Shown here: positions 1 to 9,546 of the stretch, piece after piece | How the letters are laid out: every line of letters starts with the position of its first letter | Numbering within the stretch: the stretch's first letter is position 1 | Position numbers and translations under genes: made by a program | Virus record (IMG/VR): IMGVR_UViG_3300002231_001584 | Span: 1-21,644 of that record | Source: a virus | DNA: 21,644 nt | Direction: 5' to 3' (one strand) | The notes under the pieces: model-generated | What the model was told of the DNA's origin: nothing | Databases searched by the model: none | Seen by the model: the letters and a program-made list of their open reading frames with translations, nothing else

Positions 1-201
1 ATAATCAACTGTAAGAGGGGCTGTTATATTACCCGTGAAAGTAACCGTACTACTAAAGGTAACAGCACCAGTAAATGTATTGGTTCCTGTCCATGTGTTA
101 TTTGAAGCAACTAATGAGCCCGAATTAAAAATTGGGAATCCCGTTCCTTGAGAAAAAGCTAATGAACTAAACAACATTAATATTAAAATAACCTTTCGCA
201 T
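1..201 (-). CDS. Exported repeat-containing phage structural protein, N-terminal part
   Basis: The gene starts at the ATG at 201-199, preceded by a good AGGAG ribosome site, and runs off the left edge, so only 67 residues are visible. The first 18 residues form a classic Sec signal peptide: a basic start (MRK), a hydrophobic core, and a likely cut after LAFS before Q. The mature part then shows Thr/Phe-rich short repeats (TWTGTNTFTGAVTF, followed by related STVTFTGN), a pattern common in beta-structured fibre or adhesin stalks. It is the last visible gene of the leftward structural block and the neighbour of two other signal-peptide genes. A fibre or surface-adhesin role is an inference; the catalytic or binding part would lie outside the window. 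Confidence 0.7.
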   Translation of the reverse strand, partial: MRKVILILMLFSSLAFSQGTGFPIFNSGSLVASNNTWTGTNTFTGAVTFSSTVTFTGNITAPLTVDY

Positions 202-216
202 TTTTATCTCCTTTAT

Positions 217-1287
217 TTATTGTGGCCAATTTTCAAAGAAAGCCTTTGGCAATGTATATAAATATATATCTGTTAAATATTCATGTCCATCTATACTATT
301 ATTATCTCCAAGCCAAACGATACTATATGTAGAACTTGGCACTTCTGTTTCATAATTATTTACTAATCCCCAATATTCATCAGAGCCATCTATTTCTGTT
401 CCTACTCCCAATCCGGTAGTATACCCACTCGTTCCTAAATAAAATTCCAACTTTTGCCTTGAATCTGTTAAAGTATCTTCAGCAAAGACCCAGTAAAGAG
501 AATTAATATCATAAGAAGTAAAAGTTTCTCTAACTTCCCTTGCAGCAAATGTACTTCTCAAACCGCTTACATAAAGAGAATTATTCGCTATAGCAGAACT
601 TGCTCCACCAGAGGCAACCCAATCTACAGCTCCATCAGCAGGAAAATGCCATTCATTGACAATCGTAGCATAAGAATTAATATTAGCTCTATCTATCTTA
701 TAAATAGCCATAGTTTCTATAGCACCATTCCAAGTCTGAGAAACATGCCCATTATGTATCTTAAAATGAATATAATCACCAGGGCTAACTATAGTACTCC
801 CTTGATTTGGAGTTCCCCAAGTTCGCATAGTAGTATCTATATAGCTACCTGTTGTATATTTAAGAGAAGTAATGCTATCCCATGGAACATCAGTATATTG
901 TCCTTGTCCTAATGAAGATTGATAAGTTCCTATGTTATTTATTCCAACTATTTGAGGCCAAAGTCTCAACCATTCTTCATTCTGAGTAGATGACCATATA
1001 CTATCAAAATCTACTACAGCTAAGAAAAAATCTCCTTGATCATAATCATCTGTCGCACTTATCCATCCAAATTCTTCTCCTAAAGCAAGATTAGCAAAAC
1101 GTAATTTACCACCAGAAGCTGTTAAATCACCCGGGGTTCCGCTAGTCGTAATACTTGAAGGAATAAGATTATCTTCAAAATCCATGTATTCTACTAATTC
1201 CCATGGACTACCACCAACCATAATCATCTGACTATCCTGAGAAAAAACAAAACTTGATATAGCTAATAATAAAAATATCTTCTTCAT
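217..1287 (-). CDS. Exported beta-rich protein of unknown function in the structural block
   Basis: This is a 356-residue protein whose ATG overlaps the stop of the upstream gene (ATGA), so translation is probably coupled. Residues 1-17 are a Sec signal peptide (MKKIFLLLAISSFVFSQ), with cleavage likely before Q17. The mature part is rich in Trp, Tyr, Gly, Ser and Thr, with almost no cysteine, as in jelly-roll or lectin-like beta domains. I do not recognise a named family. Its place at the end of the virion gene block suggests a tail, fibre or appendage protein. The signal peptide instead suggests export into or across the host membrane, which is unusual for a virion protein. A carbohydrate-binding role is only a guess. 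Confidence 0.8.
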   Translation of the reverse strand: MKKIFLLLAISSFVFSQDSQMIMVGGSPWELVEYMDFEDNLIPSSITTSGTPGDLTASGGKLRFANLALGEEFGWISATDDYDQGDFFLAVVDFDSIWSSTQNEEWLRLWPQIVGINNIGTYQSSLGQGQYTDVPWDSITSLKYTTGSYIDTTMRTWGTPNQGSTIVSPGDYIHFKIHNGHVSQTWNGAIETMAIYKIDRANINSYATIVNEWHFPADGAVDWVASGGASSAIANNSLYVSGLRSTFAAREVRETFTSYDINSLYWVFAEDTLTDSRQKLEFYLGTSGYTTGLGVGTEIDGSDEYWGLVNNYETEVPSSTYSIVWLGDNNSIDGHEYLTDIYLYTLPKAFFENWPQ

Positions 1288-1749
1288 CGGTCTCTATAAG
1301 TTATAGTTATTGAAAAAACATTTACTGAATTTCCAGAAGTAGTAATTACTGGTGTTAAAATGTCTCCTGCATTAATTGAAGTAACATCAAAAGTTGTAGA
1401 TGTTACTCCTGTAGTAATAGCCGTAGCATCAGAAGTCATAATATCTGTACCAGCAACAATAGGCGTAGATGATGATCGTTGCTCAATATTAAATGCAACT
1501 GTTAAAGCACCTGTATAAGCATAGACCTCTGTAATAGTAATATTTTTTGGTACTTTCCATCCGGGAAAAATATCTGTTGCAAAGGTAGATCCTGTCTTAC
1601 CCCAAGAGATGCTATGTGTATTAATTACATAATCTGTAATAGCTGTTCCTGATCCATCCCAGAGGAATAGACTATCAACATAAAATTTTTCTCGTCTGCC
1701 CAAAAGAGATAGAACAAAGAATGAGTAAAAGTAATATTAATTTTTTCAT
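1284..1749 (-). CDS. Small exported beta-rich protein, reading frame broken by one extra base
   Basis: The gene starts at the ATG at 1749-1747, which overlaps the upstream stop codon (ATGA). From there it encodes MKKLILLLLILCSISFGQ, a clear Sec signal peptide, but this frame stops after about 25 codons. The downstream body (from TREKFYVDSLFLWDG to the stop at 1284) lies in the +1 frame. Removing one base from the T5 run at 1686-1690 (A5 in the gene) joins the two into a 154-residue protein, and the corrected length is divisible by three. A TTG start at 1703 for the body alone has no ribosome site. The body is Thr/Ser/Val-rich and beta-like (STTFDVTSINAGDILTPVIT), possibly a small fibre or decoration domain. 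The function is unknown. Confidence 0.75.
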
Positions 1750-2048
1750 GGTGCTATACTCGGTTGGTTGTCGCCCTCGACCTTCATATAGGCATCAGAG
1801 GCAACGGGTTTTTTCTTGAGAGCAGTACCTGTAGAAGACTTTACTATAACAACAAATTTTGCTGTTAAAGCTATGTTTAAGGAATAAGTACCATCTCCAT
1901 TATCTGTATATATTCCTATTAAAGTAGAATTAGTATTCGCGGCATAATCAGCAAGCTCATCACCTGTATTCCAAGTATGTGCCTCCATAATATATCCCGG
2001 AGCAGCACGACCTGTATTCTTATTTAAAATTGTTCTTTCATCTGTCAT
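1746..2048 (-). CDS. Small phage structural-block protein, unknown function
   Basis: This encodes 100 residues with no signal peptide or membrane segment. Start and stop both overlap neighbours by ATGA (at 2045-2048 and 1746-1749), so it is a tightly coupled member of the leftward operon. A motif of the type GIYTDNGDGTYSLNIALTAK looks like a beta-hairpin segment of a small immunoglobulin-like or neck-associated domain. I do not recognise the family. Its position, between the neck/adaptor gene and the exported proteins, fits a minor head-tail joining or tail protein, but this rests on context only. Confidence 0.75.
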   Translation of the reverse strand: MTDERTILNKNTGRAAPGYIMEAHTWNTGDELADYAANTNSTLIGIYTDNGDGTYSLNIALTAKFVVIVKSSTGTALKKKPVASDAYMKVEGDNQPSIAP

Positions 2049-2742
2049 TTTCTTAAAGCCCCCACTCCAATAGGTATTGAAACTCTTCCTCGTGTACCTC
2101 GTTTGTTATTAGCACTTCTTGCAACATTCCTGAAAAATTCAGCCTCATGTGATCTGGCTAAAGCAATCTGTTCTTTATCTTCAGCTAATCGCATCTTTAC
2201 ATAATAAACTAATGCTCTTGCCAAACGATCATCAATGGCAATGGTATCTGTAACAGAAGTAGGTGTAGAGACTTGTGTTGAATACTCAAGCATGATTGCA
2301 GCAGTATCAGCAACAGTAGGTGTTAAATATAATTTTCAACTCTTCGTGAAGAGAAAGGATAGCAATTGTTTGTCCAGAGATATAATATTTATATGTATTT
2401 AAATCAGTAGCCAAAATATCCTCACTAAATAATTATTATTTGATCATCATCAGTAACAGAGTCAACAGAAGAATCTTGTATAAGATTTACATTCTCTATG
2501 AGATCAATCTTCTGATAGATGCTATTATCAGAGTCCACAAGCTCATATACTCCATTAAGTTTTTTCATCGTACTTGGCAAACTATAAAAACGTGTATTAG
2601 CCACTATATCAATCGTGCTTCGTGTAGCATCTGATGGTGTTAAATCTGCTATAGCAGAAAGACCATCATTTATAAATTGTAGTATTCTGGCTTCTTCGCG
2701 AGAGCCAACTTGTTCCATAATATTAAGAACGGTTATTGACAT
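2045..2742 (-). CDS. Head-tail connector/neck protein, two frame-breaking extra bases
   Basis: The ATG at 2742 has a ribosome site (AAGGAGAAGCTA) inside the end of the upstream gene. The first frame encodes 105 residues and stops at 2425. A second stretch in the +1 frame (SEDILATDLNTYKYYISGQTIAILSLHEEL) and a third (KLYLTPTVADTAAIMLEYS through the end at 2045) clearly continue it. Deleting one base in the A3 run at 2427-2429 and one in the T4 run at 2333-2336 gives one protein of 231 residues. The pattern resembles phage adaptor/neck proteins: an early helical part, a YYI-SG beta hairpin, then helices of the type ALVYYVKMRLAEDKEQIALA. It probably sits between portal and tail. The family call is from recognition of this pattern, not from a search. 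Confidence 0.78.
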
Positions 2743-3622
2743 TAGCTTCTCCTTGTGCTTGCTTGATAGCCATAATTTGAGAATTACTATTTATGAAATT
2801 ACGGACATCAGCCTCAGCTTGTTTAAAATATTGATCAGATTTTTGAACATAGATATTTACTGCCTCGCTGAAGCTACGACCCATAGCAATCTCAGCCATC
2901 GCACGCTGTACTTCTTGAGCAGCAGCTTGAGTTGTTATCTGAGATAATTCAGAGTCTTCAGCCGTAAGCTGATCAGCGACAGATTTTGTTAAGGTATCTC
3001 CCATAGCACCAGCATCAACATGAATAAATTGAGCTGTATCACCCATAAATGCCCTCGCACTTTGCAATGCTCTGTCAGCAGTACCTTTATTTACCAGTTT
3101 ATCTGTATTTAACGTAGAGAAATAACTTGATAAAGCGGCAAAGTCTAATGCACGTGCATAATTTAAAATTATATTTTCTATATGTTTATATGATATTGCA
3201 GCATCATCGGTAGTACTTGTAATAACAGGAGGAGTAACAGTTGTAATCAAGCCCGGATATACTGCTGTAGGAGTAGGCTTGATAAAAATCAATCCACCAC
3301 GTACAAAATAAACAGGAAAATAAGCGGTAGGCGCATAAAGGCTTCCCGAAGTATCTAACTGATTTGAGAGCGAAGCAGGAACCTCATCGCACGTAATATT
3401 TTTTCTTCTTACCTCAAGGACTTCATCAATATTAGAAACAGCTTGTCCATTCCCATCAGTAATGGCTGACCCATCGGTACCGAGGAAATGTAATAATTTT
3501 CTTGGGATAGAAGAGATTGCATAGACAGAACCAGCATTTAAAAAATTTACAACAGAAATATCTGATGTTTCGGTAGTCTCACTCTTTGTTACATCTCTTA
3601 CTTTTGATAATAAAGTAGCCAC
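2723..3622 (-). CDS. Phage head/neck structural protein
   Basis: This encodes 299 residues starting at the ATG at 3622. The end overlaps the start of the next gene by 20 bases. The N-terminal part has the look of phage neck or head-completion proteins (short helices such as VVNFLNAGSVYAISSIP, then a beta section including FPVYFVRGGLIFIKPTP). The C-terminal 90 residues are predicted helical and rich in Ala, Gln and Glu, with a coiled-coil feel. It lies between the capsid genes and the adaptor, just after a strong terminator. A role as a head-tail joining component is likely, but no catalytic motif is visible and the exact family is not certain. Confidence 0.75.
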   Translation of the reverse strand: MATLLSKVRDVTKSETTETSDISVVNFLNAGSVYAISSIPRKLLHFLGTDGSAITDGNGQAVSNIDEVLEVRRKNITCDEVPASLSNQLDTSGSLYAPTAYFPVYFVRGGLIFIKPTPTAVYPGLITTVTPPVITSTTDDAAISYKHIENIILNYARALDFAALSSYFSTLNTDKLVNKGTADRALQSARAFMGDTAQFIHVDAGAMGDTLTKSVADQLTAEDSELSQITTQAAAQEVQRAMAEIAMGRSFSEAVNIYVQKSDQYFKQAEADVRNFINSNSQIMAIKQAQGEANVNNRS

Positions 3623-3635
3623 GATTCATCTCCAT

Positions 3636-3657
3636 AAAAAAAAGGGGGCAAGCCCCC
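3636..3657 (-). terminator. Intrinsic terminator between capsid and neck genes
   Basis: Read leftward, a G/C hairpin (GGGGG, CTTG loop, CCCCC; arms at 3644-3648 and 3653-3657) is followed by eight T residues (complement of 3636-3643). It sits in the gap between the 3674 and 3622 genes, so it should reduce transcription of the neck and tail genes relative to the capsid genes. Confidence 0.85.
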
Positions 3658-3673
3658 TAATTCAATTAACGAT

Positions 3674-4282
3674 TTAGGCTACTGTTCCCCATAGCTCAAT
3701 ATATATTCGTCCAGCATCATAAGTGCCAACTGTTCCTGCTTCTCCAGATGTTAAATACAAATATTCATTTGCGGCTGGTAAAGCAGTAAAAGGCTTAACT
3801 GTTCCAATAGCATGGGCACCAGCAGAAGTAACTAAAGCAGTTTCAGTTAAAGTCGCCACACCAGCATCATAAGCGCCTGTTGCTTCTGATGCAGAATATA
3901 AATCAATATCATCTGCACCGGTCGTAGGAACTATTGCACATCCCATCTGACCTTTGAAAATTATACCATTAATAGCAGTTGTAATTTGAGCAATATAACT
4001 TACTCCGGTATCACCTATAATATCTAAATCTGTAGTTGTAGACTTCAACCCTGCCAAATCAATGACAATTGTTGTCTTTATAATATCGCCTATTTTTATA
4101 ACAGATGTTTGAATAGCAGCAGCAGAGGCAGTAATAACACTTGAAGGTGTTACCAATGCCGCTTGAGCTGAAACATCGCAGGCTGAGTTTAATTCAGCAA
4201 TAGTCGCTGTAACAGTATTCAGCGACAAAGCATCTTTTATTGTATTATTAAAACCGTTTCCAACGGCAGCAGCTAAAGGCAT
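3674..4282 (-). CDS. Probable capsid decoration or minor structural protein
   Basis: This encodes 202 residues, very rich in Ala, Thr, Ile, Gly and Val, with one cysteine near the N-terminus and one in the middle. A repeated theme of Ala/Thr-rich strands (ATIAELNSACDVSA; TTTDLDIIGDTGVSY) and a C-terminus of the type AGRIYIELWGTVA are typical of small phage head proteins made in high copy. It is the second small gene after the major capsid gene, and a strong terminator follows it, consistent with high expression together with the capsid. The function is inferred from position and composition. It could also be a head-fibre base protein. Confidence 0.7.
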   Translation of the reverse strand: MPLAAAVGNGFNNTIKDALSLNTVTATIAELNSACDVSAQAALVTPSSVITASAAAIQTSVIKIGDIIKTTIVIDLAGLKSTTTDLDIIGDTGVSYIAQITTAINGIIFKGQMGCAIVPTTGADDIDLYSASEATGAYDAGVATLTETALVTSAGAHAIGTVKPFTALPAANEYLYLTSGEAGTVGTYDAGRIYIELWGTVA

Positions 4283-4311
4283 ATCATTTCTCCATTTTTA
4301 ATTTAAGTTAA

Positions 4312-4331
4312 AAGGGAGATTGCTCTCCCTT
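4312..4331 (-). terminator. Hairpin between two capsid-associated genes, weak terminator
   Basis: An eight-base-pair perfect stem (AAGGGAGA at 4312-4319 with TCTCCCTT at 4324-4331, loop TTGC) lies just after the stop of the 4349 gene. In the leftward direction only a short TTTT-A-A tract follows, so it is either a weak terminator or an mRNA end-protecting hairpin. Confidence 0.5.
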
Positions 4332-4348
4332 ATAATTTTTCTGAAAAA

Positions 4349-4789
4349 CTATATATTAGATTCTTCAGTAGTGAGAAATTCAATTACAACGCGTGCCTTT
4401 GCCGTAGGAAGAGAAGAGTTAGCCCCTCCTAAATTCCATGCAATAACAGTACCTGCGGCAACAACATCAGCCCATTCAACATATTTTGTATTAGCCGCAT
4501 TAGCAGCTAAAACTTTAACATCATCTGTCAAATCAGTAGCTCCTGCAACATCAATTGCCATAGAAGTCGCACAAGCGAATGCAGTTGTACCATAGTTCAA
4601 AACTGTTAAGCATTGTACGACAGATTGAACAGGAAACCGATAGATAACATCACCATCAGTAACATCACTCATATCATCAATCTCAACCACAACGACCTTC
4701 TTATACAAAGATAGACCGTAAGCATTCTCATTTTGAGCAATAGTACCCGGAGAGAAGTGTGTGTCTCTATTTTTTATAGTTGTACTCAT
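4349..4789 (-). CDS. Small capsid-associated protein, likely decoration protein
   Basis: This encodes 146 residues directly after the major capsid gene. The start at 4789 has a strong GGAGG ribosome site. The protein is beta-rich and compact: VVVVEIDDMSDVTDGDVIYRFP, then alternating Val/Ala strands and a C-terminal ARVVIEFLT strand. There is no signal peptide, membrane segment or enzyme motif. Head decoration or head-stabilising proteins usually sit at this place, right beside the capsid gene, and have this size. The role is an inference from synteny. Confidence 0.72.
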   Translation of the reverse strand: MSTTIKNRDTHFSPGTIAQNENAYGLSLYKKVVVVEIDDMSDVTDGDVIYRFPVQSVVQCLTVLNYGTTAFACATSMAIDVAGATDLTDDVKVLAANAANTKYVEWADVVAAGTVIAWNLGGANSSLPTAKARVVIEFLTTEESNI

Positions 4790-4803
4790 TTTTTACTTCC
4801 TCC

Positions 4804-6300
4804 TTATTGAGCTTTTAACCAAGAAACATGCTTCTCGGGATTTTTTAGGCATTGACCTAATTGTGTTTGAATTAAACTGGCATACGCATCAATACCATCT
4901 TTCTCAAGGCTTTGAACTCCAGCATATACAGCCGTATCTCTATTCTTACCGTTACCCACCAAAGGACTAATTTCAACTTCATCCAAAGAAAGACCGGCAA
5001 TAGCAAGAGGACTATTATTTAAGTGGACATCTTCAACTAAATTGATATTACCCTTTGCAGTTTTAATAACACTAACATCAAGTAAACCAGCTCTAGCTTT
5101 CCCTGCATTTTCCATCTCATAACGGAAACTTGAATCAATATTTACATTATTCTTTAACAATCCACCAAGTAAGTTCAACCAATTATAAGTAGGTGTATCA
5201 GCTAAGAAAATCATATTATCTAAAGTTACTTCACTACCAGCATAAGTAAAATTAGTAATATCATGTAAGAAATCATCAGATGTAGCCGTATCAAGATCAA
5301 TAGAATACATAGGAGAATAATTTAATAGATAATCAACAAATCCCTGACATTGTCTGTTCTTACCAGACTTACCTTGAGAACTGAAATGTAACGCACGTTC
5401 AATATCAAGATTATGCTCAATAAGTTTATCAGCCCAAAGGCGCATCCACTCATTGGGATCATGTTTGAATACCGTAGCCATCATCTCTTCGTCCATCTCA
5501 AGAGCAGTTTTAAAAATCTGCATATAAGCGAAACCAGAGCTATACGGATTATCTTGCCATCCAGCAGGATAGCCGGTACCAGCCGCAAAAGAAGTACCAA
5601 TAACATGAGTTTGCTTGCTCACTAAATCAGTCTTTGTCTTTGCTAAACGTGTAGCATAAGTATCAGTTATTGCAACATTAGAAGCATAAGCACATATCTC
5701 AGTATCACCAGAAACAGGAACACTTTTGATAGTAGTTGTAACTTCAACATATGTATCAGAAACTTCAACAACATTAGTTATCAATGCAGTATAGTAACCC
5801 GTAGGCTGTCCACCACCACCAATAGTAGAGCCAACATTGATATTAATTATCTGACCCGCTATGAAAAACTTCGGTATCGTTCCAGCGGCTCCAACAGCAA
5901 AAGCAGCAGAACGTGCAGAAGAACTAACACCATCATATAGGTTGGGGATGTTACCCTCAGATTTATAATCAGTAGCAAGACGAAACAAATGAGTTGCGCC
6001 AACGGTAGTGCTAAGTGTAGCATCACCCGCAGAAATAGTAGTAGCACCATGGGCAATTACATAAGCATATCTTCTTGCTAAAGAACTTCTTTTTTCAAAA
6101 TATTTATATTCGGGATCTGTCTGACTTTTCTTACGGAAAGTAGACATTAGATAAAACCAAGGATCGCGTTTAAACGATAACTCAGAAGTACGAGGCATCC
6201 CAAATCGTCGCCTCAAATCACCAGTATCAAGGGTTGACCCTTGGCTGGCACTATTATTTTCGGTTAATCCGGTCATTCCGGGTATATCAAGACTTGCCAT
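4804..6300 (-). CDS. Major capsid protein, HK97-type fold expected
   Basis: This encodes 498 residues with a GAGAGGT ribosome site before the ATG at 6300. It follows the scaffold gene and precedes small capsid-associated genes, the standard position of the shell protein. Visible features are an N-terminal helical arm rich in charged residues (DLRRRFGMPRTSEL, KRDPWFYLMSTFRKKS), a glycine-rich loop near residue 165 (GGGGQPTGYY), a long helix with acidic residues (ALEMDEEMMATVFKHDP) resembling the spine helix region, and a C-terminal domain with conserved-looking KTAKGNINLVEDVHLNN and YAGVQSLEKDG. It is longer than the minimal HK97 shell protein (about 280-385 residues), leaving room for an insertion domain. 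The capsid call is firm from context; the fold is inferred. Confidence 0.85.
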   Translation of the reverse strand: MASLDIPGMTGLTENNSASQGSTLDTGDLRRRFGMPRTSELSFKRDPWFYLMSTFRKKSQTDPEYKYFEKRSSLARRYAYVIAHGATTISAGDATLSTTVGATHLFRLATDYKSEGNIPNLYDGVSSSARSAAFAVGAAGTIPKFFIAGQIININVGSTIGGGGQPTGYYTALITNVVEVSDTYVEVTTTIKSVPVSGDTEICAYASNVAITDTYATRLAKTKTDLVSKQTHVIGTSFAAGTGYPAGWQDNPYSSGFAYMQIFKTALEMDEEMMATVFKHDPNEWMRLWADKLIEHNLDIERALHFSSQGKSGKNRQCQGFVDYLLNYSPMYSIDLDTATSDDFLHDITNFTYAGSEVTLDNMIFLADTPTYNWLNLLGGLLKNNVNIDSSFRYEMENAGKARAGLLDVSVIKTAKGNINLVEDVHLNNSPLAIAGLSLDEVEISPLVGNGKNRDTAVYAGVQSLEKDGIDAYASLIQTQLGQCLKNPEKHVSWLKAQ

Positions 6301-6330
6301 TAGTTACCTCTCTTCATTGTAGAAGGAATA

Positions 6331-7213
6331 TCATCGAGTTTGTTTAAAGATATTCGCAACTGGGTTCTTCACCTTTTTTATAGCCTCAAACACGAGATCA
6401 TCATCACTCATTGCTTGCGCTGAAGAACTTGTTCCTGAAGCAGTGTTCGGAACTTGTAGCATACGCTCTCTTTGGTTAACCTTAGATTTATTATAATCTT
6501 TGATTACATTCCTATCACGATTTCCCAAATTCATTATCTGGAAAAGCATTTTATAGGTAAGCGTATTATTATTAGCCCAATCATCAATCTTAGCAATATC
6601 ATTATCAGTAAGATTAAATTCTTTCTTCAAATCAGCTTTCTCTTGAGCAAGATTTTTGATCTCTTTCAATAGATTCTTGTTTACGATCTCTGTCATCTAA
6701 ATTAGAATCAACAAGTTTTTGTGCTTGCTTTTTTACTTGTGCATTAAAAACTTTTGCACTTATAGACTCGGGATCACGCATAGCTTCATCGCTATCAAAA
6801 ATAAAATCTTCTGGTAAATTTAATTCTTCTTGTATGGATTTGGGTTCACTTTTTTCGCCAAAGTTCTGAACATGCTGAAAGAAATCTGGGTTCTTCTGCA
6901 TGGCTTCTATCATGGGGATAAATGGCTTGAGAGTTTCAAGTTGGCTGTTCAGTCGTTTAGCCTCGGTACCGGAATCTTCTAAGCGTTTTTCTAAACTCGT
7001 AATCTTCTTATTAGACTCATTTGGAGAGGGATTGGATTGACTTTCAACCCTTGCTCTCTCTTCATTGATAGCCTTGTTAAAAAGATTCTGAGGACTTACG
7101 GATGTTCCAATGTCTTCTTCAGATGTCTCACTTAGGAAAGCAAGATCATTGAATAAGCCTGCATTGTTATCTGCAACAGAATTGTTATCTCCTGTATTAT
7201 TGGCAACTGACAT
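6331..7213 (-). CDS. Scaffolding protein, frame broken by one extra base
   Basis: The gene lies between portal and major capsid genes. The first frame (ATG at 7213) encodes 193 residues and stops at 6632; the second frame overlaps it and runs to 6331. Deleting one base in the T5 run at 6653-6657 (A5 in the gene) gives one 293-residue protein. It reads smoothly through SIERDQ into NLAQEKADLKKEFNLTD. The protein is highly charged, Asn/Glu/Lys/Gln-rich and cysteine-free. It has a coiled-coil section (KKITSLEKRLEDSG to SQLETLKPF) and a lysine-rich C-terminus (FEAIKKVKNPVANIFKQTR), as expected for a capsid assembly scaffold whose basic tail binds the shell protein. The scaffold is normally released or cleaved before DNA packaging. 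Confidence 0.83.
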
Positions 7214-7261
7214 ATTTTATTTCTCCTTTTTTCTCAATTATTTTTCATGGATCAATATATA

Positions 7262-9546
7262 TCACTTTTTGGGCTTGTTGTCAACCTTTTGGGTTTTGTC
7301 TTTTACGAAGTCTTTTATCTTTTTCTTACCATAATCGACTTCTTGCTTAAACTCTCCTGCCAATAAACTCATCCTTGATTGATTATCAACAACATCTTTT
7401 CGCATCTCGCTGACCATACCAGCCTCCTTGACTTTTCATCCTCAATTCAAGCAGTTGTCTCTCAAGAGTCTCAATATCACCTTCACGCTTTTTGATTGCT
7501 CCTTCCAGACCTTCCACCTGACTACGAAGACCAGAGTAGATGCTTTTACGTTTCATCAGACCTTCTTTATCCTGAATATCTGTATGGCGAATAAATTCTA
7601 TGTCATCAATGATGCCAGACTCGAACCAACGGAAATATTCTTCTAACAAAGCCCACCTGTTGAGAGGCATAGTAGAACCAGCTACATAAGCTACATTATA
7701 TTCAGCAGATTGAAGATCGTTGTATCGTCCTACTTCATCACCCAAATCATTATACATCGGGATATTAACTTCTTCAGAGATACTCTTTACCTCGCCTGTC
7801 TCAGCATTTGGCTGAACGACTTTAAAGACTTTGTTTATTCCATAGGTGGCTTGAGCAAATTGATTTACTATAAGCCCAAGTTTCTCCATACCCGGCTCAA
7901 AAATATTAATTATCCAGCCACGCAGTCTTCGTGTAGAGAACTCATCATTCGCTAACATACCTCGATATGTCTCTGGTTGATCTTGGATGATACCCATAGC
8001 AGAACCAAACATACCAATCAGATACTCAATGTCAGATTGTCCTTTTTCTACAATGTTATAAAAGGCTGTGTTAAGTGGCATAGGCTGTATGAACTCAGGC
8101 TTAGTGCCATCACCTAAATTATTCCAATATAATCTAGCGCCAGCAACAGACATATTTGTATCCCATTCTTCATCATCCACTTGCCCTTGCTGTATCAAAG
8201 CTCTAAGGTTACTACCGAGAGAAGCATTATGAATCATAATCTGATGTGCTCGGTTTATTTCTTTTTGCTTTCCAATGGCAGGTGAGATAAAACTCATCGG
8301 GAAAGGAGTACCTGTAAAAATTGCAGGGATAGAAAATAATGGGTATTCGCTGATAGGTTCTGGCAATAGATATTCATAGAGAAGCTGATCGCCTACACTA
8401 CAATTTCTTTGTATACGTGTCTCATAATATGGTATTGCTGAAACGATAAATTCTTTTACAGATGGCTCGTCTTTTAGTAATTCGTATTCTTCTTTTGTAA
8501 TATTTCGTTGTTCTACTTTTGTGGAGTTTTCTCTGGCTTGAGAGATGAGAAGTTGTCTTCTATCGGCTAATGCTTTCTCTGCATCTTTACCGGCTTTCTC
8601 TAAATCAAAGTCATAGCGAGCCTTTATTATTTTCCCTTCTTGAAGCTGTTGCCCTAAATCATTTTTCAACTCTTGTAATTCAACATCGATCTCCATCTTC
8701 ATCTCAGTCATCTCTATCTCAATGGCTTTGTTGAACTCAGCTATATCCTTTGCTGAAGGAGGTATAGCAATAGTAACATTGACATAATCAACTTTTACCT
8801 TGCGATATTTTTCGTAATAATCCAACATATCACTAATAGAACCATCGATATTATATCCTTCGGTTATATCTTCTGGTTGGATGCTTAGGCTTTGTACTAA
8901 ATCTCGTTGGGAATAATTTTCAAATGTTGTTCCGAAACTAGCTTTTTTAATCTTTTTCTCATATTGTGGGAACATATCGAGTAGAGCTTGCCGTGTCTTT
9001 CTCTTATAGATGATCTTGGCAGAAGAGTCATCACCATAAGGATCACTGCTATCTGGTGCTTCGTAGACATCGAAAGCATTCTCCCACACTACGCGTACCT
9101 CACCAAGACCTCTATCACCATCAGGGTCTTGGATAACATGGAAATATCCTTTTGACTTAGTGATTATATCTGTTACTACCAGACCAAGAATAGATTTTCC
9201 TTTTGACCCATGCCATACATATTCTGTTATAGCAGCAAAGACAGCTGCAAAAATCAGTATCACTACCATCACGACCAACAGCTTGCCATCGTGGATTATT
9301 AGCAGTAAGGAAATATTTCATTAGCTCTACAGCAGGAAGAATCATGTTAATAATGAAATCGGGCATCCCGGCTGAATCTAATTTTGTCTGTAAGTCTGAA
9401 TTTATCTGATCGTTTAAAGCAAAGTCATAGCCCTCTTGATTTGTGAGGTGCCATTTTTCTCGGTGGGTGGTTTTGAATGATTGGAATAATGTATAATTCT
9501 CGTAGGCTTTATCCTTGTTTGATTTCCTTCTCTTTGTATCTAACAT
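7262..9546 (-). CDS. Portal protein (P22/podovirus-like), two frame-breaking extra bases
   Basis: The corrected gene runs from the ATG at 9546 (GGAGAACATAA ribosome site) to the stop at 7262 and encodes 760 residues. One extra base in the A5 run at 9249-9253 separates the first 99 residues from the main frame. A second in the T4 run at 7433-7436 displaces the last 60 or so codons (ELRMKVKEAGMVSEMRKDVV to KPKK). The order is: N-terminal wing segment, PDFIINMILPAVE helix, stem and crown. A long charged coiled-coil insertion lies near residues 267-340 (EMTEMKMEIDVELQEL). Motifs SAMGIIQDQPETYRGMLAND and STRRLRGWIINIFEP near the stem are typical of P22-type portals. It forms the dodecameric DNA entry ring that binds TerL. 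Upstream is a small Cys protein and TerL; downstream is the scaffold. Confidence 0.87.

Noticed and set aside
1670-1700. Programmed ribosomal frameshifting at the split genes
   Set aside because: The changes need +1 shifts (one case the reverse) at many unrelated genes and mostly simple homopolymers; recoding at nine genes is far less likely than sequencing error.
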